Notes: a model not told the origin generated them from the letters alone. Shown: positions 10,801 through 23,149, counted from the stretch's first letter. The stretch: 64,000 nt of DNA from Malachius bipustulatus (GCA_910589415.1 OU342635.1:15996001-16060000); one strand, 5' to 3'. Made by a program: numbers and translations.

Positions 10801-12850
10801 AGGCCGATGGCTAACGCCGCGAATAAGCCAGTGACGACTGATGGATTACAAAGTTAGTGCAGTATGGATTCTAAATTTAACACTAGCTATGTTTGTCAGG
10901 CTCCAAAGAAAATGCCCAGCAAGAGAAATTATGTTCAATGTTCAAAGTCGCGCAATTTCCCACTAGTTAAACATGTACTGAGATAAGAAAACTATAATAA
11001 CTAAATAATAAATAATCACAAAAAAAAATTACTTCAATAAAAACGTCCGCCCCCAAAAGGCTTGCGCCCCTTGCCTACAGCCCTATTAATTCTGTGGCTA
11101 GAAAGACATTGATATGTAATATTCTGGAAAATTTTGCCCAAGATGCTGCATGCGCCCTCCTCCCCCCGCCCCCTTTGCTATACATATACTACTCAGTAAT
11201 GAATACTATTATGATATTTTGATTTTTTTTTTTTTGATATTGTTGTGAATTATGATTTTTTTTCTCTTCCGCCCGCCGCCCCTATGAATTTGCCGCCTGC
11301 GTGCAGGCACGCACAGCACGCCTGCTAGGCCCGACCCCTATCATAGCCTCTATCAGTTGTCAGGATTCATCTTTTTTTTTTCTTGTCTTTGAAACAGTTT
11401 ACAAGGTCTATCTTTGAAAATAACAAAGATATTCTATTTGTTTTTTATTGTAATATGTAATCAAAATATTCCACATATTTTATATAAAAAAAATTAATAG
11501 CCATAGGTACAAGTATTTCCTTAATATCTAATTGTTACTGCGACGCATTATTATTCTACAGCTCAATGATTTGAAATGCAACAAGCAAATGAAACATTTA
11601 TTATAATTTTATTCATTTCAATAAAGATTTATTGGTAGTTAGCAAAATACACGAAGAATTCTCAATTAGGCATGTTCTACTGCGCAAACATTTATTTTCT
11701 ATCTCGGAAATTGTAATTTTCATATACTTTCATATTGGGAATACCTACTAAACTTTAATAAACCTTTTTAAATATTTTCACCATTTTTTAAATCGGCTTT
11801 CTGAAATTTTTCTTGATCATGTCAAATGCTGGCGTAGTTGTTTACTGTGAAATGTTTTTTTCACACTTTTGTCCCTTTAGTCCAGTCGGTAAAGTACAAA
11901 ATGTACCAAACGTTTGTAGGGGGGGAGGGGGCGGGATGGTCGAGAAAGCAGAAAGTAAAGAGAGTCTATTTATCAAAGTAGAGAGTTCAAATTAGGCGCC
12001 AAATTCCTGCACTAATGTGAAACTCTCTCCTACATAAAAGTGGTGATTAAATAGAGATAAAGGTAATAGAGTGGGATGCCAGAAGCTTATTTAATTTAAA
12101 ATTTTGATGTTCCCTAAATGATATCCTAAATTATAAAAAAGGATAAAAAAATTACTTAGGGTTTTACTACAAATCTCACTTCTAGTTGAAATGTCTTTCA
12201 AAAACTGGGACTAAAATTTCAGGTTGAGGAATTGAGAAGTTGAGAAACTTGACAACAGCGCCTGTGGCACTTGTGGCGTTAGCCCTCGATTTTCCCGACA
12301 CGATGTGGGTCAGGTCGTCAAGGTCTTTATCGTTTCTTTAACTGATGTCGTTTGCTGGAAACTCGAATGGTTGCAGGGCGCCAAGTCAAAAACCCTTAGC
12401 CAGACAACAAATGCGAGACTAGGTGAGCTCACACATTTCATATGATAGAAAGAGACAGACCCTAATTTATGAGTAAATAATAATTGATTTGTTGAATTTA
12501 TTTACAATCAGTTGCTGCGCCAGCTTCGTGAGAAATTAGCGAGAGATACTGTATTTTTCAAAAATTTGCGACAAAAACACTGCAAAATTATAAATAAATA
12601 AGCTAAAATACGCCAGGGTCTTTGAACCCATTATTTGACAACATACCGGGGCTTAGATGAAAATCGCTATACACAAAGTGCAGATCCTCGACCAAAACCG
12701 GAATTAGTTAGAACCGTTTTGGTGGCATGACAACTTGTTACGGAGAAGTAGAGATGTACCTACCTCCTTCAAGAATCTAACTTTATTCTGGGAATTTTCC
12801 ATCCAATTCCATACTTGTTTCTTGCTTCGATCATGATAAGTATAAAAAAA
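7850..12850. other. AT-rich intergenic region with unassigned repeat debris
   Basis: I find no gene here. A cccccccccccc run lies at about 8091-8102. A hairpin with stems gatccac/gtggatc lies at about 8171-8199. 9030-9390 holds fragments with the 'acagggtg' motif that marks many foldbacks in this window. 10140-10400 and 10700-11340 are somewhat GC-richer patches that look like old repeat pieces, but I cannot name them. The open frames at 9441 and 11813 lack recognisable domains. Confidence 0.45.
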
Positions 12851-12856
12851 TATATA

Positions 12857-13229
12857 CAGTGACCGCCAGAAAGTTCGCACCGTGCTTTTAAGAAGATTAA
12901 ATTTGAGCACACTAGATCCATGGTGTGAATTTTTAGTTCCATAGAAAATTGCATTTTTGTAAGCTTCAATATCACAAAAAAACATAATATTTCGAAAAGT
13001 ACACGTGTTTTGCTGGAAATTCCGGCAGATTTCAACTCTTTGCTCATTTTTCTCGGTGTAATTTTGAATTTTGAATAATATATTAACTGCAATATTTTCA
13101 CAATAGAAACTAATGCTAGGAGCGAAATTTTCGATTTTAATAATATTTGTGTTAATTTCTAAGAAAAAATTCAAAAAAGATGGAAAACAAACAATTTTCC
13201 ATAGGGTGCGAACTTTTTGGCGGGCACTG
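12857..13229. mobile_element. Tc1/mariner-type non-autonomous element, 373 bp
   Basis: The left end cagtgaccgccagaaagttc and the right end gaactttttggcgggcactg form inverted repeats of about 27 bp (through gcacc/ggtgc) with a few mismatches. TA lies just outside each (12855-12856 and 13230-13231), matching the TA target duplication of the Tc1/mariner superfamily. A weaker inner match extends the repeats. The frames crossing it (156 and 110 aa, minus) run over both ends into flanking DNA and lack transposase motifs, so I treat them as chance. Confidence 0.75.
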
Positions 13230-13234
13230 TATAT

Positions 13235-14885
13235 GATTATGGTTATTTTTTGTACTGGGTGGTTCAGGTTTTACCTTGATAACTTTGACAATCGATCGAA
13301 AAAGTTAAAATTATAGCTAGCTCTTAGACCTAGACACCCTGTATAAAAAATTAAACTTCTCAATAGATGATGTTTTTATTTTTTGGGACGGTTACATTTG
13401 ATTTTTTTCAAAAAAATTGATACAACTCGTAAATTGTGACAATTGACACAAGCAACATTGATGTCATTTTACTCAGAAATTAAAGCTCCATCCAAAACGA
13501 TAAAAAAACTGTATAATCGTCTTTAAAATAAGAAAGTTATTGGTGATTAGATTTTATGAAAGGACCGGCCTGTATAATTCAAAAATATTTTTAGAAAATA
13601 GGGCGAATCGTACATAATGAACGGCATAATATGATTGTTTATATTATTATTATTTGAAATTCTAGTAGTAAAGCTGCTTTGACGCGCACTAATGAAAAAC
13701 CCTGTATAAACAAATCATAAAAAAGTATCAAAAATAAGTAGTTTTTGTACATAGCAAAACATGTTACGACTTTTATGTTTTTCATCATAAAATGCTTTTT
13801 TTTTAATAACTAACAGTTCACATTAAAACTTTTGACCAAGAGCACATTTTTATGTAGGTACTTAGAAAATTTTGACAGTATAAAATGAGCTTTAATAATG
13901 AAAATTTTCTCAGTTCGTAGAAATTAATAAAAAAATTCAAGCAACCTAAAATCTCCGTCACTGACTTATGAAAATAAATATAAATCGCGCTCAAAAAAAA
14001 AAAAAATTAATGTAAGATGTATTGTGTACAAAAATTCAGTTTTACTTCTCAAACGGTTCCTGAGATGTCGTCAAAAAACTGAAAAAAAAACACATTTTTT
14101 TGACATCCTGCAATTTGAAAACGGTATGTTTGCGGATTCATGTTAATAGGAACTTTTTTTCCGAACGCGCCAATAAGGAATCACACCTTTCATTTTTCGA
14201 CACATGTTTTGAAACACCCATTGGACGATCTTTTTTTTTTTAATTTTAGTATATTCGCGATTTATTTAATTAGTGATGTTTTTCAATTTTTTAAGTCAGT
14301 AATAATTACTACTAGTATGAATAGCGAGATCTTATTTATCCAATTTTTTTTTTTAATAATATTAGAAGGTGTATTTTTCTGTTTTCCCGTCTCTTTATCC
14401 AGTGCTGCCGGATCGATCTGCATGATGCACTGCTGAAATTTCAGTTATCCCTAATTCACCCTTAACGGTGGAAGTTTCCTATCGATTCCTGACCTGAAGT
14501 TACCGATATGAAACCTGAATCACTCTGTATAAATTTAAAATTCTTCATAATAGAGGTATAGGTTAGAAAAACAATCAATTTTCTATCCCTATTTTATATT
14601 AGAGGAATTATTTTTATTTATTTATGTATAATTTTTATTTATGTAAAAAAATTCCAGTTCCTTTCAATGAAAACGTAATAACAAAGAAACTATTACACGT
14701 GCTGATTTATTGTGTGAACAAATGAAATAATAATTTATGCAGGCTTAGGAAAACAATTTTTAAACGCATTTTTGTCCCATTTGCCTAAAATAATTATAAC
14801 AGCTCTGGATGAAATAAATAAGAGTTTTGTTTTTTTAATAATTATATCTTAGGTACCTATCTTTGGAATTTTTTAAGGTACCTAT
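13235..14885. other. AT-rich stretch with 'ccctgtata' repeat edges
   Basis: No gene is visible. The motif ccctgtata occurs at about 13336 and 13701, with a variant at about 14524. These are probably single ends of degraded inverted-repeat elements whose partners are lost. The 98-residue plus frame at 14140-14436 is hydrophobic and F/I-rich by composition only. Confidence 0.45.
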
Positions 14886-14890
14886 TATTA

Positions 14891-15580
14891 TACTGGGTGG
14901 GTCAGATATCTAGCTACGCATTGGCATCTTAAGTCAAACTTATCAATGCATAGTTGCTTGGCTTGACCGCTATAGGAGATGTCAACGTGTCAATTATGAA
15001 ATTGTTTTTTGATTATAAAAGCTAAGCCGCTGCAGCGATTTTGATGAATATTGGTATGACGTTACGGTTTTGTAGGATAACACTTTATAGTTTAGTAGAT
15101 AATCGCATTTGAATGTTGATTTTTATAGGATATTTCCATTTTTTCCATAGGATTTTCTTGATTTACATAAAATAATTAAATTACTTCACATATTTTAACA
15201 TTTGAACATTCAAAATTGCATTTGAGCATTTAAAATCTGGTTTGTATGTTGAAATATGAATTAATTTTATTATTCTACGTAAATCAAGAAAATCCCATGA
15301 AAAATAAAGCGAAATTTCCTATAAAAATCACCTAAAAAACCCATGATCTACGTCACTGATGTATTAACGCCATGAGTAGTTTTATATTTCATTTTTTGCC
15401 CCATAAAACAAAAGCGTCATTCCAAATTTGATCAAAATCGCTTAGCAGTTTTCTATAATCAAATACCAATTTCAGAGCTGACATTTTGACTGACATCTCC
15501 TAGGGGCCAAACCAAGTAACTTTGGACTAAGATAAGTTGACTTAAGTAGTTTATAGAGTCATTTCACGGACCACCTATAG
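14891..15580. mobile_element. Old foldback element, about 690 bp
   Basis: The arms are diverged inverted copies. Landmarks are 'gggtgggtc' with 'ggaccacct' at the ends, 'ggagatgtca' with 'tgacatctcc', 'gcgattttgat' with 'atcaaaatcgc', and 'atgacgtta' with a 'cgtcatt' partner. The centre is AT-rich around 15170-15250. Divergence is clearly higher than in the younger foldbacks at 23874 and 54117. The ends resemble those of the element at 59582. Confidence 0.6.
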
Positions 15581-15584
15581 GTAT

Positions 15585-16520
15585 ATAAAGAAATTAACCT
15601 TCAAACCCGTCACAGAAGTCATTGATTTTATCATCAGTTGATCATCACTTACGCATTTATAATTATTATTTATAAAAGTAGGTGTAACTTTGAATTATTA
15701 TTTTAGAGATGAGACAAATACCTAAACGTTTAAAATTTTCCGTTTTAATTCCTCAGTATCGGAAATAACTACGCAAATTTCTGGTTACATTAACCTTGAT
15801 ATTTACCAACTGAAACCTCGAGGAGGGCAAACAAGAACAAGAAGTCAAGTGCAATGCCATTAATAATAATTTTCGCTGCTCATTATTTCAATAATTGTTT
15901 CGTTCAAACCTTTGTGTTGTTAAAAAGAACAGACGCATAAAAATTTAAAAATTTGTGCTTTGACGTCATAGACTGACTACAAAACAGAGATAAAACCTGT
16001 CTCTCTTGGTTCAAGATTCATTATTAATCCGTTGGAAATTCCCTAAGATGCTTAGCCTACCTATAATAGGTGTATGTACCTACTTAGGTACATGCATAAT
16101 GTCTATAATTACACTTCCGACGAAGCACGTTACGTACCGCACCATCTTAAATTATTAAATAATGAAGTTTTAAATTCTTTGATAATTATTATTGACTATC
16201 CCTTGTATTGTGGCGCCTTATTAGTGTACTTTTTAATATTTTTTTCTTAATTTTTCCAAATTAAATTCGAAAGACATTATAAAATGGTAATTTTTCTGAG
16301 GAAGTTTTGCGGAACCTTTTCGCATAACTGGGGTTGTGGACTGGAATTTGTTGGGAGGCATTAGAGTAAATTCTCCTTTACGTAGCTCCCACAAACAATG
16401 TCTAATCACATGATCGACCTGGTGGGGGTGCATTATAATGTTCGACTTTCGCGAAATAACACGTCCGGGAAATTTCACAGCAGCTGAAAACTTATAGGAG
16501 CAGGAAAATAGTTTTTCTTT
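15585..16520. other. Unassigned stretch
   Basis: There is no recognised gene. A 153-residue minus frame covers 16233-16694, but its C-terminal half has no family motif. Its N-terminal half lies on the Helentron-like end fragment at 16521-16680, so it is probably not a protein. Confidence 0.4.
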
Positions 16521-16680
16521 TAGTGTATTTTTTAACAAAAAATACACTATTGAGGACGACATCACTTTTCGAAAATCACCCAAACTCATCAAATGTCCAC
16601 CGATCATGACCCCCAGATCACGAAAAAGTGGTTTTCCAAAATTCACCTGCCCACGATATATATATATATATTTATAATAT
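16521..16680 (+). mobile_element. 5' end fragment of Helentron-like family B/A
   Basis: The fragment begins with a self-complementary end (tagtgtatttttt, aaca, aaaaatacacta) followed by ttgaggacgac and about 100 bp nearly identical to 36831-36970 and, inverted, to 51850-51984. It stops in an ATATAT tract just before the Penelope-like pair. In other copies that tract leads into the family A body, which is absent here. Confidence 0.6.
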
Positions 16681-16782
16681 CCTTTATTAGTCATCGACTA
16701 AGTTAAAACAACGATTACACAACTAGTGGGGAGTTCGATGAATAGGGCAAAAAAAGAGTACTCTGGGTTTTCTTGAGCCAAA

Positions 16783-16812
16783 CGTTTCGATTTATTTTTA
16801 AATCATCTTCAG
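16783..16812 (-). ncRNA. Hammerhead-like core in 3' part of Penelope copy 1 (candidate)
   Basis: This is the same motif as at 23051-23080, on the minus strand: CTGAAGA, one T, a GATTTA/TAAATC stem with AAAA loop, then GAAAC. See the other entry for the limits of this call. Confidence 0.3.
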
Positions 16813-17630
16813 TGGCTAGTCTAAAAAATACAAAAACAGGAATCAAACACTGAACCACCCATTAGGGCTTGAATCATATCAATCATATGCATTACTACTC
16901 ACAAAACATGAGGTTTTTCTTAAAATTTGTTCCATGAGAACCAAACAACATCTAAAGCAGGTAGGTAAATTACATTTTTTTTATTTTACATCTCAATTAC
17001 TTTAAGAAGCACTATCAACCAGTCCTGAAAGGCACATGCCATATTTGGGGCTCTTTGACCTTTTGGTCTGAAACAACCGATCTTAAGGAACAATGACATA
17101 GTCTCTCGTAAAAGCAACACTTAAAAACACATTCACAATTAAAATTTGTTGTCACACAGCAGTTATTAATTTAAGAAATCATTTTCTTTAGTTGGATGAC
17201 TAGATTGAAAGTTACATGTGCAATTCTTTTTTTATAGTTTAAATTTCATTTCAGGTTAAGATGGCAGCTTACATGGTTCTTCTTTTTAATTAATTCTGAA
17301 ACAATTTTTTTAATGGCCTAGTTGTCCTGAGTTACTGTTACTAGAGGGCGAGGAAAGGAAAAAAGAAGACAGGGTCTATGTGTCATGTCAGACTGAATGT
17401 ATGAATGAAGGTTGAGGGCTGTCCGAGTGACAGTTGACATCTATACAAAAGTTATTTCCTTGTTAGATGCGTCTCTCTTGTTGCCGGTTGGTATGCTAGG
17501 TTGTCAGGTTGTGAAGATTTTCTTGTGTTATGGGGGATTTTTTTTTTCTGATGATGTCACTGGTTGTCTGGTAGTTTCTTCCTATCTTCTCTTCTCTCTA
17601 TATCTGATTGGTGTCCCAAGAGATAGTCAT

Positions 17631-20147
17631 TTAAATCAAACTGGTGTTGGGTTGTCTTCCTATGGGGGGGTCTGTGTTAGTTGTTCCATCCCTGAGTTGC
17701 TTGTCTTGTTCCAAAAGAAAGGAGTAGATGTGACTAAGGTTGTCTATGTCAGTTCTTTTGTTGAGCCTCCGGTCTTCTTGAGCTATTCTACACATTTCCT
17801 TGAAGCAACGTTTTGTGTAAGAGGTTTCCTTATCTAAAATTTGTACCTCATTATACGCTGGCTCATGTCCCGTAGAGATAGCATGTTCCGCCAGAGCACA
17901 AGTTTTCTTTTTTGTTCTTTGGTCACTCTTGTGCGATGTGATACGTCCCTTTAGGTTTCTGGCAGTTTGCCCGATGTATGTAGCTTCACAATTACTGCAC
18001 GGTATCTTATACACCACATGTGACATGTTGAGGTTGTCTATTTTGTCCTTGGTTTTGGAGAAGAGAGCGGAAACAGTTTTAACATTTTTGTAAGCGATCT
18101 TCACATTCGTTGGAGCAAGGATTGCAACTAGTTTGGGGGTGAGTTCATTGATGTTGGGTAGGGTGCCATATCTCACTCTTTCTTCTTCCTCGGATGTGCG
18201 CGGTTGTTGTTGGGCTCGGTCTCTAATTTCGGGTGTTTCTCTTACTTCGCTGTAGATGAGTTTTCTGAGCGTCCCCAGAGGGTAGGCATTTTCCAACAGA
18301 AGTTCCATGAGTTTGTTCTGGTTTCTCTGGTAGAAATCAGGGTGGGCGATTTTGTGTATCCTGTTCTTCATAGCTAGTACTAAGTTAATTTTCATTTTAG
18401 TGTTCACGTTGGACATGTAGTTCATGTATCTCCCCGAGGACAATGGTTTCTGGTACCAGTCAAGTTTAAGGATGTTATCAGTTGTTCTGATGACTTTAGT
18501 GTCTAGGAACGGAACACTTTGATCGTTGTCTTCTTTTTCGATGGTAAACTGAATATGTGGGTTGAAAGAGTTGAAGACATCCAGAATTTCTTGTGATTTG
18601 TCCGATGGTATGGCACAAATTAGGTCATCTACATATTTTTTGATGAAAGGTAATTGGAACGATAATTTAGGGATACAGGAGTCCAGTAACTCATCCATGA
18701 CATAGAGGGCTATTATAGGTGAACATTTTCCCCCCATGGGGGCTCCCAATATTTGTTTAAAAAAATTGCCGCCATACGAGAAACATGTATTGTTAAAGAC
18801 AAACCTAATTAGTTCTAGGAAAGAGTCCTTAGTTAATTCACAATTGGGTTGTATTAATTCCCACTTCTTATTAAAACATTCCAAGGTCAAGTCTAAAGGT
18901 ATATTCGAAAATAGGGACACGACGTCCAAACTCACCAACACAAAGCCCGTCGGTAGTTGTTTATTATTAAACTGAGTTGCAAATTGGAAAGAATCTTTTA
19001 TGTAATATTCATTCTCACTATTGTATGCTCTCGTTAATATATCTGTAATTAGCTGTGCAACCCCACTTGTGGGTGAATTGATCGAAGAGATAATAGGGCG
19101 AAGTTTTACTGGGTTCTTATGTATTTTTGGTATCCCATAATACCTAGGTGAGATAGAGCAGTAGATTGTATACTTTTTTGATTCTACGTTGTTGATCATG
19201 CTGTCATTTTTTAATTTTGAGATTAATTTATTGGCTTTCTGTTGGATCGTGCACGTGGGGTCCCTACCGATAGCCTGGTAGATGTTTCTATCTTCAAGAA
19301 TTTGCAATGATAGTTCATTATACTGTTCCCTATCCATTATCACTGTTACGGCTCCCTTGTCAGACTCCAGTATCAAAAGTTCGGGGTGGTCAGCGAGAAA
19401 GCGTTTGCTCTTTTTTAACAAGTTATCAAAATAGTTGTATTCTATTCCTTTATTAAGATAGTTAGTCATGATGTTAGTAATTTTAGCTGCAAGGATGTTC
19501 TTTTGTTCCGGGCCAATCCCAGTCAAAATATATTCGACCTCTGCCAGGGTATGTACTATGGGTACATCCCTGGGAGAAGAAGGTAGGCAAAACTTTGGGC
19601 CTAGTGATAAGAGACTTTTAATGTCTTCAGGTATATGTACCTGCGTGAGATTTTTGAGCCAACTGTCTTTGGTTTTTATGACAGGTGTATTCGAAACTAT
19701 TAGGCGATTTAATTTTGAAATGTTGACTTGTTTTGTTTCATTGAATATTCTATTGTAAGTGACATTATTTCGTCTTTTAAATTCTCGCCAGGTGTTATAC
19801 TGTAAAACTGAACTGACTCGTCTTTCAAGGACATCACATAGTTTCTCTCTCTCACTGACCTCCCTATACACTGATCTTATCTCCAAGTTAAGCAATCTAT
19901 GTTTCAACCTTTTTTTAAAATTTTCCAGTTGCTGTGCTTCTCTGCCGTTTGTGACGTTGATTACTCTGGTGGTGCTGGTGGCTGCGTCTTCTAGGTGTTT
20001 GGGAAAACAGCCCTTCTGCCTGCATTTCATGAGGAAGATGCGTCGGTTTCTACATTTCGCAAGTTGTAAATTAGTCTTGGCCCATAGCTTGACGTCCTGT
20101 TCGGTATGTAGACCATAACGGTTGCGGATGTCTTGGTAAAACCCCAT
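17631..20147 (-). CDS. Penelope-like reverse transcriptase with GIY-YIG endonuclease (intact ORF)
   Basis: This 838-residue single-exon protein would copy its own RNA into chromosomal DNA. Reverse transcriptase motifs in order are GIPKIHK near 338-344, RPIISS near 350-355, LVSLDVVSLFSNIP near 404-417 (first catalytic Asp), GAPMGGKCSP near 468-477, and the catalytic YVDD at 505-508. FLDTKV and a YQKP block follow. The C-terminus has a GIY-YIG nuclease: VVYKI at 711-715, YIG at 724-726, an arginine in NLKGRI near 735, and a CSNC pair (717, 720) suggesting the zinc-binding insert known in Penelope endonucleases. Order and length fit the Penelope/Poseidon type. The start is the first ATG of the frame. 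There are no frameshifts or stops, so activity is possible, but no promoter is visible because an inverted truncated copy abuts the 5' side. Plus-strand frames over it are shadows. Confidence 0.92.
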   Translation of the reverse strand: MGFYQDIRNRYGLHTEQDVKLWAKTNLQLAKCRNRRIFLMKCRQKGCFPKHLEDAATSTTRVINVTNGREAQQLENFKKRLKHRLLNLEIRSVYREVSEREKLCDVLERRVSSVLQYNTWREFKRRNNVTYNRIFNETKQVNISKLNRLIVSNTPVIKTKDSWLKNLTQVHIPEDIKSLLSLGPKFCLPSSPRDVPIVHTLAEVEYILTGIGPEQKNILAAKITNIMTNYLNKGIEYNYFDNLLKKSKRFLADHPELLILESDKGAVTVIMDREQYNELSLQILEDRNIYQAIGRDPTCTIQQKANKLISKLKNDSMINNVESKKYTIYCSISPRYYGIPKIHKNPVKLRPIISSINSPTSGVAQLITDILTRAYNSENEYYIKDSFQFATQFNNKQLPTGFVLVSLDVVSLFSNIPLDLTLECFNKKWELIQPNCELTKDSFLELIRFVFNNTCFSYGGNFFKQILGAPMGGKCSPIIALYVMDELLDSCIPKLSFQLPFIKKYVDDLICAIPSDKSQEILDVFNSFNPHIQFTIEKEDNDQSVPFLDTKVIRTTDNILKLDWYQKPLSSGRYMNYMSNVNTKMKINLVLAMKNRIHKIAHPDFYQRNQNKLMELLLENAYPLGTLRKLIYSEVRETPEIRDRAQQQPRTSEEEERVRYGTLPNINELTPKLVAILAPTNVKIAYKNVKTVSALFSKTKDKIDNLNMSHVVYKIPCSNCEATYIGQTARNLKGRITSHKSDQRTKKKTCALAEHAISTGHEPAYNEVQILDKETSYTKRCFKEMCRIAQEDRRLNKRTDIDNLSHIYSFLLEQDKQLRDGTTNTDPPIGRQPNTSLI

Positions 20148-20190
20148 ACCTAATCAATAAAAAATAATTAATATTAAATAAAAAATAAAA
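20148..20190. other. Spacer at the centre of the Penelope palindrome
   Basis: About 43 bp of almost pure A/T separate the ATG of copy 1 from the first base of copy 2. It marks the junction where the two inverted copies meet. No promoter or target-site sequence is recognisable. Confidence 0.7.
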
Positions 20191-22233
20191 CCAAAGACAG
20201 TTGGCTCAAAAATCTCACGCAGGTACATATACCTGAAGACATTAAAAGTCTCTTATCACTAGGCCCAAAGTTTTGCCTACCTTCTTCTCCCAGGGATGTA
20301 CCCATAGTACATACCCTGGCAGAGGTCGAATATATTTTGACTGGGATTGGCCCGGAACAAAAGAACATCCTTGCAGCTAAAATTACTAACATCATGACTA
20401 ACTATCTTAATAAAGGAATAGAATACAACTATTTTGATAACTTGTTAAAAAAGAGCAAACGCTTTCTCGCTGACCACCCCGAACTTTTGATACTGGAGTC
20501 TGACAAGGGAGCCGTAACAGTGATAATGGATAGGGAACAGTATAATGAACTATCATTGCAAATTCTTGAAGATAGAAACATCTACCAGGCTATCGGTAGG
20601 GACCCCACGTGCACGATCCAACAGAAAGCCAATAAATTAATCTCAAAATTAAAAAATGACAGCATGATCAACAACGTAGAATCAAAAAAGTATACAATCT
20701 ACTGCTCTATCTCACCTAGGTATTATGGGATACCAAAAATACATAAGAACCCAGTAAAACTTCGCCCTATTATCTCTTCGATCAATTCACCCACAAGTGG
20801 GGTTGCACAGCTAATTACAGATATATTAACGAGAGCATACAATAGTGAGAATGAATATTACATAAAAGATTCTTTCCAATTTGCAACTCAGTTTAATAAT
20901 AAACAACTACCGACGGGCTTTGTGTTGGTGAGTTTGGACGTCGTGTCCCTATTTTCGAATATACCTTTAGACTTGACCTTGGAATGTTTTAATAAGAAGT
21001 GGGAATTAATACAACCCAATTGTGAATTAACTAAGGACTCTTTCCTAGAACTAATTAGGTTTGTCTTTAACAATACATGTTTCTCGTATGGCGGCAATTT
21101 TTTTAAACAAATATTGGGAGCCCCCATGGGGGGAAAATGTTCACCTATAATAGCCCTCTATGTCATGGATGAGTTACTGGACTCCTGTATCCCTAAATTA
21201 TCGTTCCAATTACCTTTCATCAAAAAATATGTAGATGACCTAATTTGTGCCATACCATCGGACAAATCACAAGAAATTCTGGATGTCTTCAACTCTTTCA
21301 ACCCACATATTCAGTTTACCATCGAAAAAGAAGACAACGATCAAAGTGTTCCGTTCCTAGACACTAAAGTCATCAGAACAACTGATAACATCCTTAAACT
21401 TGACTGGTACCAGAAACCATTGTCCTCGGGGAGATACATGAACTACATGTCCAACGTGAACACTAAAATGAAAATTAACTTAGTACTAGCTATGAAGAAC
21501 AGGATACACAAAATCGCCCACCCTGATTTCTACCAGAGAAACCAGAACAAACTCATGGAACTTCTGTTGGAAAATGCCTACCCTCTGGGGACGCTCAGAA
21601 AACTCATCTACAGCGAAGTAAGAGAAACACCCGAAATTAGAGACCGAGCCCAACAACAACCGCGCACATCCGAGGAAGAAGAAAGAGTGAGATATGGCAC
21701 CCTACCCAACATCAATGAACTCACCCCCAAACTAGTTGCAATCCTTGCTCCAACGAATGTGAAGATCGCTTACAAAAATGTTAAAACTGTTTCCGCTCTC
21801 TTCTCCAAAACCAAGGACAAAATAGACAACCTCAACATGTCACATGTGGTGTATAAGATACCGTGCAGTAATTGTGAAGCTACATACATCGGGCAAACTG
21901 CCAGAAACCTAAAGGGACGTATCACATCGCACAAGAGTGACCAAAGAACAAAAAAGAAAAACTTGTGCTCTGGCGGAACATGCTATCTCTACGGGACATG
22001 AGCCAGCGTATAATGAGGTACAAATTTTAGATAAGGAAACCTCTTACACAAAACGTTGCTTCAAGGAAATGTGTAGAATAGCTCAAGAAGACCGGAGGCT
22101 CAACAAAAGAACTGACATAGACAACCTTAGTCACATCTACTCCTTTCTTTTGGAACAAGACAAGCAACTCAGGGATGGAACAACTAACACAGACCCCCCC
22201 ATAGGAAGACAACCCAACACCAGTTTGATTTAA
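20191..22233 (+). pseudogene. Truncated, frameshifted Penelope-like RT/GIY-YIG gene
   Basis: The gene lacks the first roughly 158 codons of copy 1. The frame is open through YVDD and into the GIY-YIG domain. It then shifts at the A run 21957-21961, which has five A where the other copy has four T on the opposite strand (17913-17916). The C-terminal part (ALAEHAISTG and onward, to 22233) continues in another frame. One extra A is thus the only disabling indel I noticed besides the 5' truncation. Without its N-terminus and full nuclease it is unlikely to work alone. Confidence 0.85.
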
Positions 22234-23050
22234 ATGACTATCTCTTGGGACACCAATCAGATATAGAGAGAAGAGAAGATAGGAAGAAACTACCAGACAA
22301 CCAGTGACATCATCAGAAAAAAAAATCCCCCATAACACAAGAAAATCTTCACAACCTGACAACCTAGCATACCAACCGGCAACAAGAGAGACGCATCTAA
22401 CAAGGAAATAACTTTTGTATAGATGTCAACTGTCACTCGGACAGCCCTCAACCTTCATTCATACATTCAGTCTGACATGACACATAGACCCTGTCTTCTT
22501 TTTTCCTTTCCTCGCCCTCTAGTAACAGTAACTCAGGACAACTAGGCCATTAAAAAAATTGTTTCAGAATTAATTAAAAAGAAGAACCATGTAAGCTGCC
22601 ATCTTAACCTGAAATGAAATTTAAACTATAAAAAAAGAATTGCACATGTAACTTTCAATCTAGTCATCCAACTAAAGAAAATGATTTCTTAAATTAATAA
22701 CTGCTGTGTGACAACAAATTTTAATTGTGAATGTGTTTTTAAGTGTTGCTTTTACGAGAGACTATGTCATTGTTCCTTAAGATCGGTTGTTTCAGACCAA
22801 AAGGTCAAAGAGCCCCAAATATGGCATGTGCCTTTCAGGACTGGTTGATAGTGCTTCTTAAAGTAATTGAGATGTAAAATAAAAAAAATGTAATTTACCT
22901 ACCTGCTTTAGATGTTGTTTGGTTCTCATGGAACAAATTTTAAGAAAAACCTCATGTTTTGTGAGTAGTAATGCATATGATTGATATGATTCAAGCCCTA
23001 ATGGGTGGTTCAGTGTTTGATTCCTGTTTTTGTATTTTTTAGACTAGCCA

Positions 23051-23080
23051 CTGAAGATGATTTAAAAATAAATCGAAACG
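23051..23080 (+). ncRNA. Hammerhead-like core in 3' part of Penelope copy 2 (candidate)
   Basis: CTGAAGA (23051-23057) fits the CUGANGA box. GATTTA (23059-23064) pairs with TAAATC (23069-23074) over an AAAA loop, and GAAA follows at 23075-23078. Hammerhead ribozymes are established in the pLTRs of Penelope-like elements. An extra T at 23058 disturbs the strict core, and I could not place stems I and III. It may be a degenerate ribozyme or simply a conserved element of the 3' region. Confidence 0.35.
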
Positions 23081-23149
23081 TTTGGCTCAAGAAAACCCAG
23101 AGTACTCTTTTTTTGCCCTATTCATCGAACTCCCCACTAGTTGTGTAAT

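Larger units (their letters stand above)
16707..20190 (-). mobile_element. Penelope-like retroelement, copy 1 (longer, minus strand)
   Basis: The copy comprises the intact 838-codon ORF plus a long 3' part (17630 down to 16707) that also occurs, inverted, in copy 2. The 3' boundary is set where the two copies stop matching, at aacaacgattacac. Upstream of the ATG there are only about 43 bp of AT-rich sequence before the inverted copy begins, so no separate 5' pLTR is visible. Penelope-like elements are known for odd layouts, including inverted partial copies; this fits. It looks young because the ORF is open. Confidence 0.85.

Noticed and set aside
12704..13174. A 156-residue minus frame as a protein.
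   Set aside because: It crosses the edge of a non-autonomous Tc1/mariner-type element and shows no domain.
16233..16694. A 153-residue minus frame as a protein.
   Set aside because: Half of it overlies the Helentron-like end repeat, and other copies of that repeat do not maintain the frame.
18736..20118. Several plus-strand frames of 79-119 residues.
   Set aside because: They are antisense shadows of the Penelope-like ORF; the same sequences appear mirrored in the second copy.
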